DNA of 64,000 bases from Aplectana chamaeleonis (taxonomy: Eukaryota > Nematoda > Chromadorea > Rhabditida > Cosmocercidae): positions 1 to 64,000 of the forward strand of contig JAPDOI010001427.1 of the NCBI GenBank assembly GCA_029168955.1, read 5' to 3'. Of the stretch, positions 10,790-23,100 are shown piece by piece. The notes under the pieces are model-generated. The model was not told the DNA's origin, searched no databases, and was given only the letters and a program-made list of their open reading frames with translations. Every line of letters starts with the position of its first letter. The stretch's first letter is position 1. The position numbers were made by a program, and so were the translations under genes.

Positions 10790-11039
10790 CGCGTCATCGA
10801 CCGATAATCAATATTATCGATTTTCGCGCTTATTGCACAAAATGCTGCGGGGAGTGGTGATTGTTGATGGGTATGGGTGTTTTAGTTGAAGAATTTAACT
10901 CATCAAACATTATCGATTAATACCAATCAATAAACTCGATTTTTTTTGCCCGTGTCACAAAATGCCACGATGAGTGTGGATTGTTGATGGCCCTAAGTCC
11001 CTTGTTTGGGAAATTCTTCTCATCGTGGAAGATCCAATA
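10790..11039. repeat. Diverged tandem repeat, two units
   Basis: Two copies of a ~120-bp unit with TATCGATT, CACAAAATGC, GATGAGTG/GGGGAGTG and GATTGTTGATGG. A third, more diverged copy follows at 11494-11590, on the other side of the TTAA-flanked element inserted at 11040. Confidence 0.6.
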
Positions 11040-11493
11040 TTGAAGGCACTGTTCACGATAAATTTCACTTCCGATATCCCCACGGCTTACGAAAGGTCTG
11101 GTGCCCTATATCGCAAGGCATGCTTAGAAAGGATACGAAAGAAGCGTTTTTGAGCCAAAATGGGCCCTCCCTTGTTTACGTTGATTTTTGAGCGTGGAGG
11201 AATTGACCGCTAGAAGGATGATACTTATCAGTGCAATGAAGCAAACAGCTCACTTATCAGCACTTCCTTCACTTGATCATTCCTATAATCCGAGTCTTCA
11301 TTTGTTCATTTCGAGGGCGGATATGGGGCGCGGGGTGTGTCTGGGGCCCCAAAACGCTTGTTTGCAGCCGTTATTTTGCCACTGCTGGCTCGTTTTCTAC
11401 AGTTCTTTCGGCACTGGGAGCCTAGGATCCTTCTCGCCTATCATTTCACGGTGGAAAGTCAACGAGGATGATAATCGTGAACGCTGCCTTTAA
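11040..11493. mobile_element. TTAA-flanked TIR element
   Basis: The ends are GAAGGCACTGTTCACGATAA and ATCGTGAACGCTGCCTTTAA. The flanking tetranucleotide is TTGA on the left (one mismatch) and TTAA on the right. The complete cousin at 36221-36714 has TTAA on both sides. A TTAA duplication is known for piggyBac and Kolobok elements, but the end sequence alone does not decide which. It interrupts a tandem repeat, giving an empty-site comparison. No transposase is seen. Confidence 0.72.
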
Positions 11494-11589
11494 TGATCAA
11501 TAATATCTATTTTTCACCTGTTGCACAATTTGCGGCAATGAGTGGTGTTTTTTCATGTTTCAAAAATTGAACTCATCCGACAATATCGT

Positions 11590-11990
11590 CTGTTGGAGGT
11601 TTCAGCTCTCCAAACTGGAAATCGTGTAGCAAAGTTCAAATCAGAAAGGGAGCCTTCGGGAAAAATATATGAAATTTCTCTAAATTAAGCTTCCTGGCAA
11701 AGATAAAGATTTATCAACGCCATTTAAGAGCCAAAAAAGTTCCAAAATTATCCTGAATTATCCTAAAAATTTATTTTGTGCAAAATAGTCTGAAGAAATA
11801 AAAAAGCTAGGAAATGAAGTGAAATAACTGAAAATACGGTTTGGCGGTCAATCATAGACCAGCTATCTAGAAGTACATAGTGACACACGGGGGATTGGAT
11901 TTTACAAGCATCTCCATAAAACTTATCAAAAAATTAAGCCATTTCCGAAAGGTTCTGCGGAAAAGGTTGAAGGCATCGTTTGCGCTGAAA
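11590..11990. repeat. Single arm of the foldback family
   Basis: AAATATATGAAATTTCTC, AAGCTTCCTGGCAAAG and GATTTATCAACG parallel the outer left arm of the foldback at 9705, and ACAAGCATCTCC with AAAACTTATCAA parallels its inner stem. No matching right arm is found downstream, so this is a solo arm or a deleted copy. Confidence 0.6.
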
Positions 11991-13225
11991 ACCAATTTCC
12001 ATTTTCCAGGCTCAAATTCATGAATGAGCCAGGTAGATCACGTCGGTGAAGTTTCGCGCGTCAAAAAGATTTTGTTCTGAAATTGGAGGGGTTTAAAATG
12101 ACGATCCGCCACCAGTTTTCACCAACCATTTAGCACAAGGAACAGTGGTGCAGGTGATTCAGCATCTGAAATTTTTCATTCGGGAAATTCGAACATCCAA
12201 ACTTGCCCAATGGATACTTCTTTTTTTTCATATTGAGTTCCAGTGAACGAAAGGCAAGAGAAATTCACCCACTTAAAGGCAGTGGTCACGATGAAAAACA
12301 TTATCGAAAAAACTACAAAAATCAGCTCAGATATAAAACAGCTCAAAAACTATGAAGGTAGCGCGGTGAAAAACGGGCTAGAATTAGAGTTATTAAGACC
12401 CTAAATTTCCAGTTCGTGCACACGTGCACAGAAAGATCACAGTCTCATGCCAATCCGTCAAAAATCATCGACATTCACAAGGGACCACTTTGAACGAAAA
12501 ATGGAGTTTTGGGAAACGGTCTTCTGGGGGTTGTAGAGGAGTTAGAAAGAAACAACTTGAGATTTTAAAATTTCACTCAGTCCTCACGGGTAGATCAAAA
12601 ACGGCCAAAAAAAGAAAGTAACCAGAACGATGGCTTGGGAGGATGTAGCACACAAGTGACTTATACAGTGGCCTTGAAATCATCTGAAAAGGTTCTCCTA
12701 AAAGTTTGAAGATGAAATCTCTTGAGTTCTGACTTGTTTATTGATCCCCTGAACAAAGCTCGTTGCATGCAAAGCAGCGATCATTGCAAAGAGATTGTCG
12801 GGCAATTGAATGATGGTTCGAATACTGTGGGATCATTACTGCGTTATGGCTGACAATAATGACATTATGTTATGTGCTCATCCTACTTGTTTTGAGTTTT
12901 AACAGTGTCTCTTGATTTTTACACCTCTTTTCTTATATCGCAGAGGTAACGTGATATAAACTAAGAATGTTTTATATCCATGTTAAAAGCTATGCAAATT
13001 TCAAGGTATCAACATTTGCTAGAATATCAAGAATACCCTTACCCTTCTTCCCACATATGTATGTCACAGAAAAACCGTCCTTAATTCGGTGAAACACCTT
13101 ATCGGACTTGTTTTGATATATGACGCTGGAAAAAAGTTCGGACAAAATGTAACCTCGTGGACTTGTTCTTTGATCAATGACCAATCTTTTTTCAAACAGA
13201 AATAATTATTATAAATAAAAGTGGG
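11991..13225. other. Unassigned DNA
   Basis: Near 12276-12297 is an isolated end of the TTAA family (TTAAAGGCAGTGGTCACGAT) without a partner. Otherwise there are short frames only, with no recognisable gene. Confidence 0.35.
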
Positions 13226-13329
13226 TTTACCTAAACTACGAAATCCAATGAAGCAACCTTATTTATAAGCGCATGACTCGAAGACTTAAGGCGAAAAACA
13301 CATCCGACGTTTGAGAAAAAAACTCCCGA

Positions 13330-14050
13330 CGTAATCTGAGGGAATATCCCGCGATCGTTCACGGATAGAATCCCCTCGGTTTCTGGTAGGGGCCGAGAGG
13401 ATACTAGCATGGTCACGCAACGATCGTGGGATTCTGCCAGTCTCAAACCGAGAGCGTACCGCGTTCGGTCATAGATGCTCCCACGATGCTCTATAGCAAA
13501 ATCGCGAGGAGACGAGCCTGGGCCTATCACGGAACGATTGCGAGATCCTACCAGTTTCAACCTGAGGGCGAATCGCGTCTATACATTGATGTATTCGGGG
13601 CGTTACATCGCGGATCCGCGACGAAACGAGCCTGAAACTATTGCGGGACGATTACGAGATTCTGCCAGCCTCTTGATGGTACCGCCTCCAGGCCCTCTCG
13701 ATGTTTCACCCGAGCGAGTGTTGCCTATCAGATCAACACGCAGCTGTAAGGTATTGCCCTCGCCGCATTTCGCGCTGCTTTACAAATCTGCACATCATAA
13801 GAACGCGGGACCGGGGGGAGACGATCACGGTACCATCGCGGATCGCGAGAGCACCACGGTATTAGCGCGGTAAACCTCTCAACGATCGCGGTACCATCAC
13901 GGTACGAGAACGAGAACGCCAACGGATGAGTCGATTGGGTAACTAACGCGGAACGAACGCGGATCGCGGGACTAGGGGGAGACGAACGCGGTACTATCGC
14001 GGATCACTGGAGCATCACGGCACTAGCGCGATAGATTCTCTCAGAGTATT
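13330..14050. repeat. CpG-rich diverged tandem repeats
   Basis: From 13419 a ~115-bp unit (ACGAT(C/T)G(T/C)G(G/A)GAT, CTGCCAGT, CTCAAACCGAGAG) recurs near 13535 and 13649. From about 13801 a ~165-bp unit (GCGGGACCGGGGGGAGACGA, GCGGATCGCGAGAGCACCAC) recurs at about 13966. The block is dense in GATCGCGG and CACGGTA words and unusually CpG-rich for its surroundings. No gene is evident. Confidence 0.55.
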
Positions 14051-14119
14051 GCACCTGACACACCGAAATTGACGAAGGGGTGGGAAGTGATTAATTCGAG
14101 ACGTTTCAAAACTAGTTTT

Positions 14120-14500
14120 TTTTTTGCGAAAGCTGATAGTTTTGTGGAGCCTTTCCACTCTAATTCTGTATGTAAGAGAATCGTCTGCGCGAAAACATGA
14201 AAAAATTAGATTCGGTTTTCTGAGCGTACGATGCCTTCAAAAATTTGGAATTGCCACAAAATGCTATGGAATTCAGTGTATGGATTTCAAAAGGTTGGTC
14301 TCCGCAGAAAAGGCTAAAGATGTGCTTTTGCCGAAAAATGCTGTGAAATTTTTTCTGATGGATTTGGCAGTCGACAACTCTTACAAAATATTGTGAAATT
14401 CCCCTTTTTGGATTTGGCAATTAACGAAATTTTTCAAATGTTGTGAAATTTTTGCAGATGGATTTGGCGGTTTACAAAGTCATCAAATGATTTGGAATTC
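14120..14500. repeat. Tandem subrepeats with GTGAAATTT and GATTTGGC
   Basis: Units of about 60 bp contain TGTGAAATTTTT, GATGGATTTGGC and a variable tail. A related block lies at 52000-52250 (TCCGCAGAAAAGGTTAAGGA against TCCGCAGAAAAGGCTAAAGA). The words GTGAAAT and GATTTGGC also occur inside the foldback arms, hinting at a common origin. Confidence 0.55.
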
Positions 14501-14657
14501 CCCTTGTTCTCCAAATTCAGAAAAAATTTTCTGCATTTGAACTTTTTTCAAGTGAAGAGAGAATGTAATTTTGAACACCTTTATCGTACTTGTAATATAA
14601 TATCTACGGAATTGCTCAAATGACCTATGGCATTTTTCGCAGTCATAACCGCAAGAG

Positions 14658-14713
14658 CTCATAGTCCACTCTTGTGGGGGGCGTGACGCGGCCCACAAGA
14701 GTGGACTATGAGA
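14658..14713. repeat. Perfect hairpin in GC-rich segment
   Basis: CTCATAGTCCACTCTTGTGG and CCACAAGAGTGGACTATGAG flank a ~14-base loop. Related hairpins with ATAGCCCAC and GGACTATG follow at about 15008-15060, making 14640-15200 a cluster of foldbacks. It is not a tRNA by any feature I can see. Confidence 0.7.
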
Positions 14714-15148
14714 GTGCTCACGGCATGGGACGCGCGTGCCGCCCATCCACCACCGCCATAGCGGCACCGCCCAAACCGTCATGGCGGTTTTACCATTGGA
14801 ATTAATACTCGCTTCTCAGTCTAATTTCACTCCAACATAAATAACTCTGGAACTACTCCAGGCTACCGTATATGCAAATGCAAGTCATGAATTTCTGTGC
14901 ATGTCAGATTTGAAGCCCAACTTTCACCCGCACCGCCCTGACGGTGCCGCCGGAGATTTCGTAGTTGTCTCCCGCTCGTTCCGCGCGTGCCTACCGGTGA
15001 GAAGTTCCATAGCCCACCGCGCTTCCCGCGCGTGCCTCGCTTGTGGTGAGGACTATGAAAGATGCCTATGAGACATTGATAGTAGCAATTACGCGTCAAT
15101 GACGGATAGAACATCATCAAAGGCACTCACCCTGAGAGTCTTGGCCGA

Positions 15149-15196
15149 GAAATAGCCCACCAGGCTCAGCAGGTTTTCCTGGTGAGCTATTTCTCA
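15149..15196. repeat. Short perfect hairpin
   Basis: GAGAAATAGCCCACCAGG and CCTGGTGAGCTATTTCTC flank a ~12-base loop. It is similar in style to the hairpins upstream. Confidence 0.65.
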
Positions 15197-16779
15197 AATA
15201 TTTCTCGATTATTTCTTTTCTAATACGCGACTGGGACCCTGTTGCTCGTCAAATAGCAGAAAAAACATGGGTAGCTGATCGTAGGTGTTGACATCCGAAT
15301 CTGCCACAGGAATGTGTCATACAGGCTATAAAACGGAAAATTCACATGGTTCCTACGCGTGCTGGTGCGGAGCGGAGGTTAGAGACAGTGAGAGAGCGGA
15401 GGGCAGACGGAAGCTGAGGCGTCGAGCGCGCCGCTCGCGCCTTGAATGATGTGAATTACGAAGTTTTATAGAGGGTATACTCCATTGAAGACCATTTATT
15501 TTGCGGCTTTTACTTTGTGAGCATTATTTGACGTCTACTTCGCAACGACCAGCTATTTTTCGACTAATTCTAGGCTATTACGCAGAAATCAGACATTTTA
15601 TGGCTATTTATCAGCTATTGCTTGGCCAAATTTCTCAGAGCAAGCAACCGTAGGGTAGTACGTCAGCACATTAGAGATTGGTGAAAGTGTGGTAAAGTTA
15701 AAAGCCAATGTCGCGTGGGGCGTACTATTATGGCCTGATATGCGACAAGCGCTCTTCAATCTCAGCTTCTCGCGATACAGTTTCAGCACTGAGGTGATAC
15801 TAGCGCGACGCTTTCGGACTTCAGTGTACATGGATTTGAAGTCATTTTGGTCGAAGCAAGTCGCGAACGTTTGGCAGAGCATTCAGAATAGTATGCGTTA
15901 GACTTATACAACAACTTGGAAGGCCAGACTATGTTCATGCCGCTATTGGTTGGGTTTTTTTTTTGGCGTGGATGGAACACTCGGTCTTGTACGGCAACAA
16001 CAGCACCTTCTGCAATTGTGGTACAGGCGCCTGAGTCATTTTTGAACAGAAAGATACGCCAAAGAGTTTTTCTTCCTGAGGATTAAATCCCAAGTTAGAA
16101 CGTCCTTCTCAGTTAAAGGCGTGTTTTGCCTAGGACACATGAACTGAGGATTTTAAGTGAGTTTATCGTCCTCCGGGCAACTACAAAGTGTTTCTCCAGA
16201 GCGAGTGTCTAGTAGTTGTGTGAATACTCGATAAACTCATTCAAATGTGCCAGGATATAGCAACGTGAAGAATGTACCTCATCAAGAAAATGGCAGACTC
16301 GGCATAAATCTTGCTAAAAATGCCTTCCGCTACGAGTTCGTTCTGACATATCGGTAGGAAGAATATTAAAAACGGTTCGAAATCGTGACCGTCAACCAGC
16401 ACGTCCTGGGCCCGTAGTAACCCCCCCCCCCTTCAGCCTAGGTAAATGAGGCTGATGGCTGTGCTGATAGCCGAACCGCAATGTGCGGGCGCACACGTTG
16501 GAAGATAGCCCTCGATGCAATCATCTCATGGTGTGATCTGATCGATTAAACAGACTGATAAAGTTCTCCATCAGCCTGATTCTTTGAATCAGCCTGATTG
16601 CGATAGTGGTGCGAAAGAGCACACCAAAGACGGAGTGTCATCAGCCCAGCCCCGTAAGTGACAAATAGTAGTTTACGGTTTAGGCTGACAGCTCAGGTGT
16701 ACTCAGAATTGCGTGACCTACTTTTCTGCACTAATCGACTACATACGCTGGCGCTTTTTGAAGACGTTCTCAGACATTC
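15197..16779. other. Unassigned DNA
   Basis: A minus-strand frame of 92 codons (15604-15882) reads like protein in composition but has no recognised motif. A run of about ten C lies near 16421-16430. No confident gene. Confidence 0.3.
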
Positions 16780-16978
16780 GTTCGCGTCTTGCCTCTGAGG
16801 GCGTTCTCGGTTACGCCCCATTTCTCGCGAGCGCGAAAAAATTCCGATATCGGGTCCGGCAATTTCGGGGCGTGGCTTGAGGGCGACTCTGAAAAAAGTC
16901 GGGTAAAGGCGACGAGGATCGCGACTTGCCTCTGACATCGTCACTGACCTCAGACGGCCTCAGAGGCAAGACGCGAAC
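16780..16978. mobile_element. ~199-bp TIR element
   Basis: A perfect ~20-bp inverted repeat, GTTCGCGTCTTGCCTCTGAG at the left and its complement at the right. The interior repeats ACTTGCCTCTGAC. No target duplication is clear. A diverged relative may lie at 37141-37345 (GGAGGCAAGACGCGATCG). Confidence 0.7.
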
Positions 16979-17384
16979 TAATGTGTGAGTGGGTTCACAC
17001 GTATTGATCGCGTCAGATCTGTCGACACCGACGCCGGCGGATTGACATTGATTCGTCGACACTGATTGATTGACGTTTTCCACACGTCAAATTCTGTCAA
17101 CTGCCACATATTCGATGCTCGTTTCTGTAGATTATTCGATTGGCTGGGAGATGAAATCAAGGATTTCCCGAATATTCGAATTTCTTTTCCTTAGTGTATA
17201 TTTTATATTCTTTGGTTTCGGAATTTCCCAATATTTTACCAATTTTTAATAGTTTTGATTTTTTGATGAATTGATTGAAAACGAATTTGAATCATTTGTT
17301 GTTGCGTGTTTTCTGTTCAAGCGAAAAACTGCGGTCTATCGAATATTTGATTGATTCAAGAAATCGACTCATTCGTTTTTTTAG
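16979..17384. other. AT-rich stretch upstream of candidate exons
   Basis: Runs of T and TTTCG-like words with a possible splice acceptor (GTTTTTTTAG) at the right end. It could be intron of the candidate gene that follows. Nothing else is supported. Confidence 0.3.
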
Positions 17385-17861
17385 ATTCCATTCCTTCACG
17401 CCCTTGGGCTAGGCAGTTCGTCGCTGAAGAAGAGCGCCGATGAGCTCCTTCTTAATCCCAATGAGCAAGATTTCTGTCCTAAATTGTTAGCCGTGAACCT
17501 TCTCACTTAAAATACTTTTCAGATTCTGGTTCAAACTGGGCGCCAACGACGATATTAGAGCAGCCGCGTTCAAGAAGATGAAGGAATGCAGGGAGCAATG
17601 GTACCCAGAACTTCGAAACTGCCTTGGGAAGCGTTGTAAGTTACTACACTTTGGAGTTTTATCTCGAAGAGCACTCGCACACCATATTTGTTTCAGGGGT
17701 GAGGTGCGACAGTGGACGATGAAGGACGAGAGGCTGATAGTTCGCAAGGTAATACCATTTTTATATCGCTTTTATGTCAATTTATGTCCATCCCTAGGTT
17801 TTTATTTCAGAAAAGAAGATTGGAAGCCGACCATGGGACTCAGGGATTTTTTTTTGAGTAG
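17385..17861 (+). CDS. Candidate terminal exons of an unknown host gene
   Basis: Four open segments are bounded by plausible nematode splice sites. The first follows GTTTTTTTAG (from 17385, reading IPFLHALGLG...). The second follows TACTTTTCAG (17523 to about 17639, reading FWFKLGANDD... and WYPELRNCLGKR) and ends at GTAAGT. The third follows TTTGTTTCAG (about 17698-17748, GEVRQWTMKDERL...) and ends at GTAATA. The fourth follows TTTATTTCAG (17811) and reaches a stop at 17859-17861. Small introns with TTTCAG acceptors fit nematode genes. The phases between the second and third segments do not agree with the most obvious sites, so the model is either wrong there or the gene is broken. I recognise no domain. 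Transcript data would decide. Confidence 0.35.
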
Positions 17862-18430
17862 AGTGAGATAATTGGTCCGACTCGCGTTTTCCGCTCTGAA
17901 AATGAACAGCATGTGTGTGTAGTGGCAGGAAAGTTGTGCAAGGCGAGTTTGTGAGACCTGGCTCGGACCAATTCTCATTGTTTGTTATTTGTTTTTGGAA
18001 ATTGTTATGTGTTATTGTTAAAAATTGTTATTTGTTATTTGATGAAAACTCAAGTGCAATTCGGGGTGAGAGAAATGGGTCCATTGTGTTGAGGGTAGGT
18101 TAAACTCAATGATCTGAAGATGGTTGTAGTTATGAATGTAGTTATTTTTTATTGATGCATTTTTGTGTAGCTTATGTTACTGTTGTGTTACCGCTCTGCA
18201 GCAAAACGTTGTGTTGTTAATAATAAATCATTAGTGAACAAGACGCTCCAAGAGTTGAAAAATGGTAAAGTGACACTAAAAAGGGTAGATGGGAATAGGG
18301 GCGGTGTTATCCTTTCCGTCGGCAATCATCAGCGTCTCAGGTGGTGGGGAGACCACCAGAATTGGCCGCAAAAGGAAATAGGTAACCTTGCTCAGTATTC
18401 CTGACTACCTTTGTAATGAAGAGGTTTTGT
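17862..18430. other. Unassigned DNA downstream of candidate exons
   Basis: Contains an AATAAA hexamer near 18222 that could be a polyadenylation signal for the candidate gene. No other feature is supported. Confidence 0.3.
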
Positions 18431-18439
18431 CCGAAAAAT

Positions 18440-18715
18440 AAGGGGGAAATGGTGGAGGAATGTTCGTGAAATGTAGGGTATTTGTAAGAAAGATTTCCGA
18501 GGAATGTACGAGGATTGTCGGAGGAATGTACGTAAAATATAGGGTATTTGTAAGAAAGATTTAATAGGAATGTACGAAGAATGTCGGAGGAATGTTCGTA
18601 AAATATAGGGTATTTATAGGAAAGGTTTCCGAGGAATATCGGAGGAATGTTCGTAAAATGTAGGGTATTTGTAGGAAAGGTTTCCGAGGAACGTACGAAG
18701 AATGTTGGAAGGATA
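18440..18715. repeat. Small minisatellite (~60-bp units)
   Basis: Four to five units with GGAATGTTCGTAAAATATAG, GGTATTTGTAAGAAAGATTT and CGGAGGAATGT. It lies immediately upstream of the CR1-like fragment. Confidence 0.7.
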
Positions 18716-19041
18716 TGTTGGAAGGGAGAAGATCCTGCTTTCGTCTCGCAACCAAACAAAACTTTACCAATACATAAATGCAAGAATCAGGAATTCCTCA
18801 GTTTTTCCAGTGCTAACAAATAATAGCGGCGTAGCTGTTTTCGATGATTTAGAAAAAGCCGAACTCCTATCTGATTACTTCAGCTCGATCTTTACTCTTG
18901 ATGATGGCACCCTACCTGATTGTGAAAAAGTGATTTCTCGTAATATCAGCTCTTTTTTGATACTTCCCCAAGACGTCGTCAGACATTCTGCGAAACTTAA
19001 GTCTTCTTGCTCACTGACCTTTGACGGTATCCCCCAGATTA
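18702..19041 (+). pseudogene. CR1-like retrotransposon, pre-RT region (left fragment)
   Basis: The open frame reads KLYQYINARIRNSS, ELLSDYFSSIFTLDDG and ends in LTFDGIPQI, a layout typical of the segment just before the reverse transcriptase core of CR1/jockey-type non-LTR elements. It stops abruptly at 19040, where a 15.6-kb TIR element begins. The frame continues exactly in phase on the far side at 34646 (IFRSCTKELSLPLAHIFN), so 18702-19041 and 34645-37134 are halves of one element. The 5' endonuclease part is missing. Confidence 0.85.
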
Positions 19042-19395
19042 CAATACCGCTCGTAGGATTTGGTCAGAAGGCGCGCGAGGTCGGGTTTTAGCGTCTTTTT
19101 CGTCTTTTCCTTATAACTCACTTCAAAATCGTGTCTGAGCGAAACTATGGTGATATTCGTGATCCTGATGTCAAGGGCTACCAAATGGTATAGCCCTTGT
19201 TGGGGTTTCGTTTTGAACTAACGGAGTTTGACAGGCAGGGTATACTGTATATTACCATTTCATGGAAGAGGGGCTCGGCGTCCTGTTTCTGCGTCCTCGT
19301 GGCTCCCACCACACCGTCTGCAACGCGCTGGCCGTCTGTGGCCTCGCCGACTCGCGTGCTGCCTCTCCACGTCGAGATTTTCGGCGGTTCCTCAC

Positions 19396-19692
19396 CAGGG
19401 ATGAGCGGAACAAAAATATAGAATTTCGGAAATCGGTTTTCGGGTTTCGGAACAAAAATTTTTTTCTCGGGTTTCGGAAATCGGGCCCTGAAAATGCGCG
19501 GAAATGCGGTTTTCGGAACGCGAAACGCGGAAAAATTGAGAAATTATCTAATGTTTTCTTCCTCCCAGATGACCCGATATTTTCGCATTCCGCAGCGTTT
19601 TTTGCGGTTTTCGGAATGCGGAACGCGGAATACCAAAAATGCGCGAATCTGCGGGTTTCGGAACGCGAAACGCGGAACTCCGCTCATCCCTG
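19396..19692. mobile_element. 297-bp hAT MITE inside the left TIR
   Basis: TIR CAGGGATGAGCGG and CCGCTCATCCCTG, with an 8-bp flanking duplication TTCCTCAC/TTCCCCAC (19388-19395, 19693-19700; one mismatch). The interior is rich in TTTCGG and GGAACGCGAAACGCGG words. It interrupts the left TIR of the 15.6-kb element, so it is younger than that element. It is non-coding. Confidence 0.87.
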
Positions 19693-19700
19693 TTCCCCAC

Positions 19701-20150
19701 CATCATTCCATTTGGTGTGAACCGTTGGGAAATCTCGAGGGTAAGCGGCAGGGATGGTGCCGCGCGCGGCGAAGGAACAGTTCGACGTTCCCCCCTGACA
19801 AAATTATCAGCTGTGATCGTGGTAACAATATCGCTCCAGCCGCGAAGCGGCTGGAGAGGTTTGGTTTTGCCTGGCACTTGTGATCACTTAGATTTTGGTA
19901 AAGTAGTTAATAAAACCTGTAAAACAAATTTTCTAGAGATTTCCTTCTGGATATAAGTGAGAGAGTATAGAAGACACCCGCTGACAAAATTTGAGCCAAA
20001 TCGATTGAAAATTAACAAAGTTAGATCGGCTGAAGCTTAGCTAAAATTCGCGTTTTTTCTTGTAACGCGTCCCTCGTGTCCTGTTCCTCGTTCCTCGTCC
20101 CTCGTTTCTCGTTCCTGCCACTAGCCACTGCCAGTGGTCGCAGGCTATCA
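19701..20150. other. Unassigned DNA left of the CRE satellite
   Basis: Contains a GCCGCGCGCGGC palindrome and a hairpin CTCCAGCCGCGAAGCGGCTGGAG, then a run of CTCGTTCCTCGTCCCTCGTT. A vaguely similar stretch is at 55400-55560. No gene. Confidence 0.4.
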
Positions 20151-23100
20151 GTACATAGGGCATCTGATGACGTCATCAGGGTGTCATGTAAAGTACATAG
20201 GGCATCTGATGACGTCATCAGGATGTCATGTAAAGTACATAGGGCATCTGATGACGTCATCAGGGTGTCATGTAAAGTACATAAGGCATCTGATGACGTC
20301 ATCAGGTGTCATGTAAAGTACATAGGGCATCTGATGACGTCATCAGGGTGTCATGTAAAGTACATAGGGCATCTGATGACGTCATCAGGATGTCATGTAA
20401 AGTACATAGGGCATCTGATGACGTCATCAGGGTGTCATGTAAAGTACATAAGGCATCTGATGACGTCATCAGGGTGTCATGTAAAGTACATAAGGCGTCT
20501 GATCACGTCATCAGGTGTCATGTAAAGTACATAGGGCATCTGATGACGTCATCAGGGTGTCATGTAAAGTACATAGGGCATCTGATGACGTCATCAGGGT
20601 GTCATGTAAAGTACATAAGGCATCTGATGACGTCATCAGGGTGTCATGTAAAGTACATAGGGCATCTGATGACGTCATCAGGGTGTCATGTAAAGTACAT
20701 AGGGCATCTGATGACGTCATCAGGATGTCATGTAAAGTACATAGGGCATCTGATGACGTCATCAGGGTGTCACGTAAAGTACATAAGGCATCTGATGACG
20801 TCATCAGGGTGTCATGTAAAGTACATAGGGCATCTGATGACGTCATCAGGGTGTCATGTAAAGTACATAGGGCATCTGATGACGTCATCAGGGTGTCATG
20901 TAAAGTACATAGGGCATCTGATGACGTCATCAGGATGTCATGTAAAGTACATAGGGCATCTGATGACGTCATCAGGGTGTCATGTAAAGTACATAAGGCA
21001 TCTGATGACGTCATCAGGGTGTCATGTAAAGTACATAGGGCATCTGATGACGTCATCAGGGTGTCATGTAAAGTACATAAGGCATCTGATGACGTCATCA
21101 GGATGTCATGTAAAGTACATAAGGCATCTGATGACGTCAACAAGGTGTCATCTAAAGTACATAAGGCAACTGATGACGTCATCAAGGTGGCATGTAAAGT
21201 AAATAGGCATCTGATGACGTCATCAGGATGTCATGTAAAGTACATAGGGCATCTGATGACGTCATCAGGATTTCAGGTAAAGTACATAGGGCATCTGATG
21301 ACGTCATCAGGGTGTCATGTAAAGTACATAGGGCACCTCATGACGTCATCAGGGTGTCATGTAAAGTACATAAGGCATCTGATGACGTCATCAGGTGTCA
21401 TGTAAAGTACATAGGGCATCTGATGACGTCATCAGGTGTCATGTAAAGTACATAGGGCATCTGATGACGTCATCAGGGTGTCATGTAAAGTACATAGGCA
21501 TCTGATGACGTCATCAGGGTGTCATGTAAAGTACATAGGGCATCTGATGACGTCATCAGGTGTCATGTAAAGTACATAGGCATCTGATGACGTCATCAGG
21601 TGTCATGTAAAGTACATAGGGCATCTGATGACGTCATCAGGGTGTCATGTAAAGTACATAGGGCATCTGATGACGTCATCAGGATGTCATGTAAAGTACA
21701 TAGGGCATCTGATGACGTCATCAGGTGTCATGTAAAGTACATAGGGCATCTGATGACGTCATCAGGATGTCATGTAAAGTACATAGGGCATCTGATGACG
21801 TCATCAGGTGTCATGTAAAGTACATAAGGCATCTGATGACGTCATCAGGGTGTCATGTAAAGTACATAGGGCATCTGATGACGTCATCAGGGTGTCAGCG
21901 GTGTAATAAGCGTAAAGTACATAAGGCATCTGATGACGTCATCAGGGTGTCATGTAAAGTACATAGGGCATCTGATGACGTCATCAGGGTGTCATGTAAA
22001 GTACATAGGGCATCTGATGACGTCATCAGGATGTCGCGTAAAGTACATAGGGCATCTGATGACGTCATCAGGGTGTCATGTAAAGTACATAAGGCATCTG
22101 ATGACGTCATCAGGCGTCATGTAAAGTACATAGGGCATCTGATGACGTCATCAGGTGTCATGTAAAGTACATAGGGCATCTGATGACGTCATCTGGGTGT
22201 CATGTAAAGTACATAGGGCATCTGATGACGTCATCAGGTGTCATGTAAAGTACATAGGGCATCTGATGACGTCATCAGGTGTCATGTAAAGTACACAGGG
22301 CATCTGATGACGTCATCAGGGTGTCATGTAAAGTACATAGGGCATCTGATGACGTCATCAGGATGTCATGTAAAGTACATAGGGCATCTGATGACGTCAT
22401 CAGGGTGTCATGTAAAGTACATAGGGCATCTGATGACGTCATCAGTGTGTCATGTAAAGTACATAGGGCATCTGATGACGTCATCAGGGTGTCATGTAAA
22501 GTACATAGGGCATCTGATGACGTCATCAGGATGTCATGTAAAGTACATAGGGCATCTGATGACGTCATCAGGGTGTCATGTAAAGTACATAGGCATCTGA
22601 TGACGTCATAAGGGTGTCATGTAAAGTACATAGGGCATCTGATGACGTCATCAAGATGTCATGTAAAGTACATAGGGCATCTGATGACGTCATCAGGGTG
22701 TCATGTAAAGTACATAGGGCATCTGATGACGTCATCAGGGTGTCATGTAAAGTACATAGGGCATCTGATGACGTCATCAGGGTGTCATGTAAATTACATA
22801 GGGCATCTGATGACGTCATCAGGATGTCATGTAAAGTACATAGGGCATCTGATGACGTCATCAGGGTGTCATGTAAAGTACATAGGGCATCTGATGACGT
22901 CATCAAGGTGTCATGTAAAGTACATAGGGCATCTGATGACGTCATAAGGGTGTCATGTAAAGTACATAGGCATCTGATGACGTCACCAAGATGTCATGTA
23001 AAGTACATAGGGCATCTGATGACGTCATCAGGTGTCATGTAAAGTACATAGGGCATCTGATGACGTCATCAGGGTGTCATGTAAAGTACATAGGGCATCT

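Noticed and set aside
20306..21405. Open frames of ~300 codons (SCKVHRASDDVIR repeats) in the CRE satellite
   Set aside because: Same 14-codon artefact; both strands and multiple frames are equally open, and 41-bp units break them.
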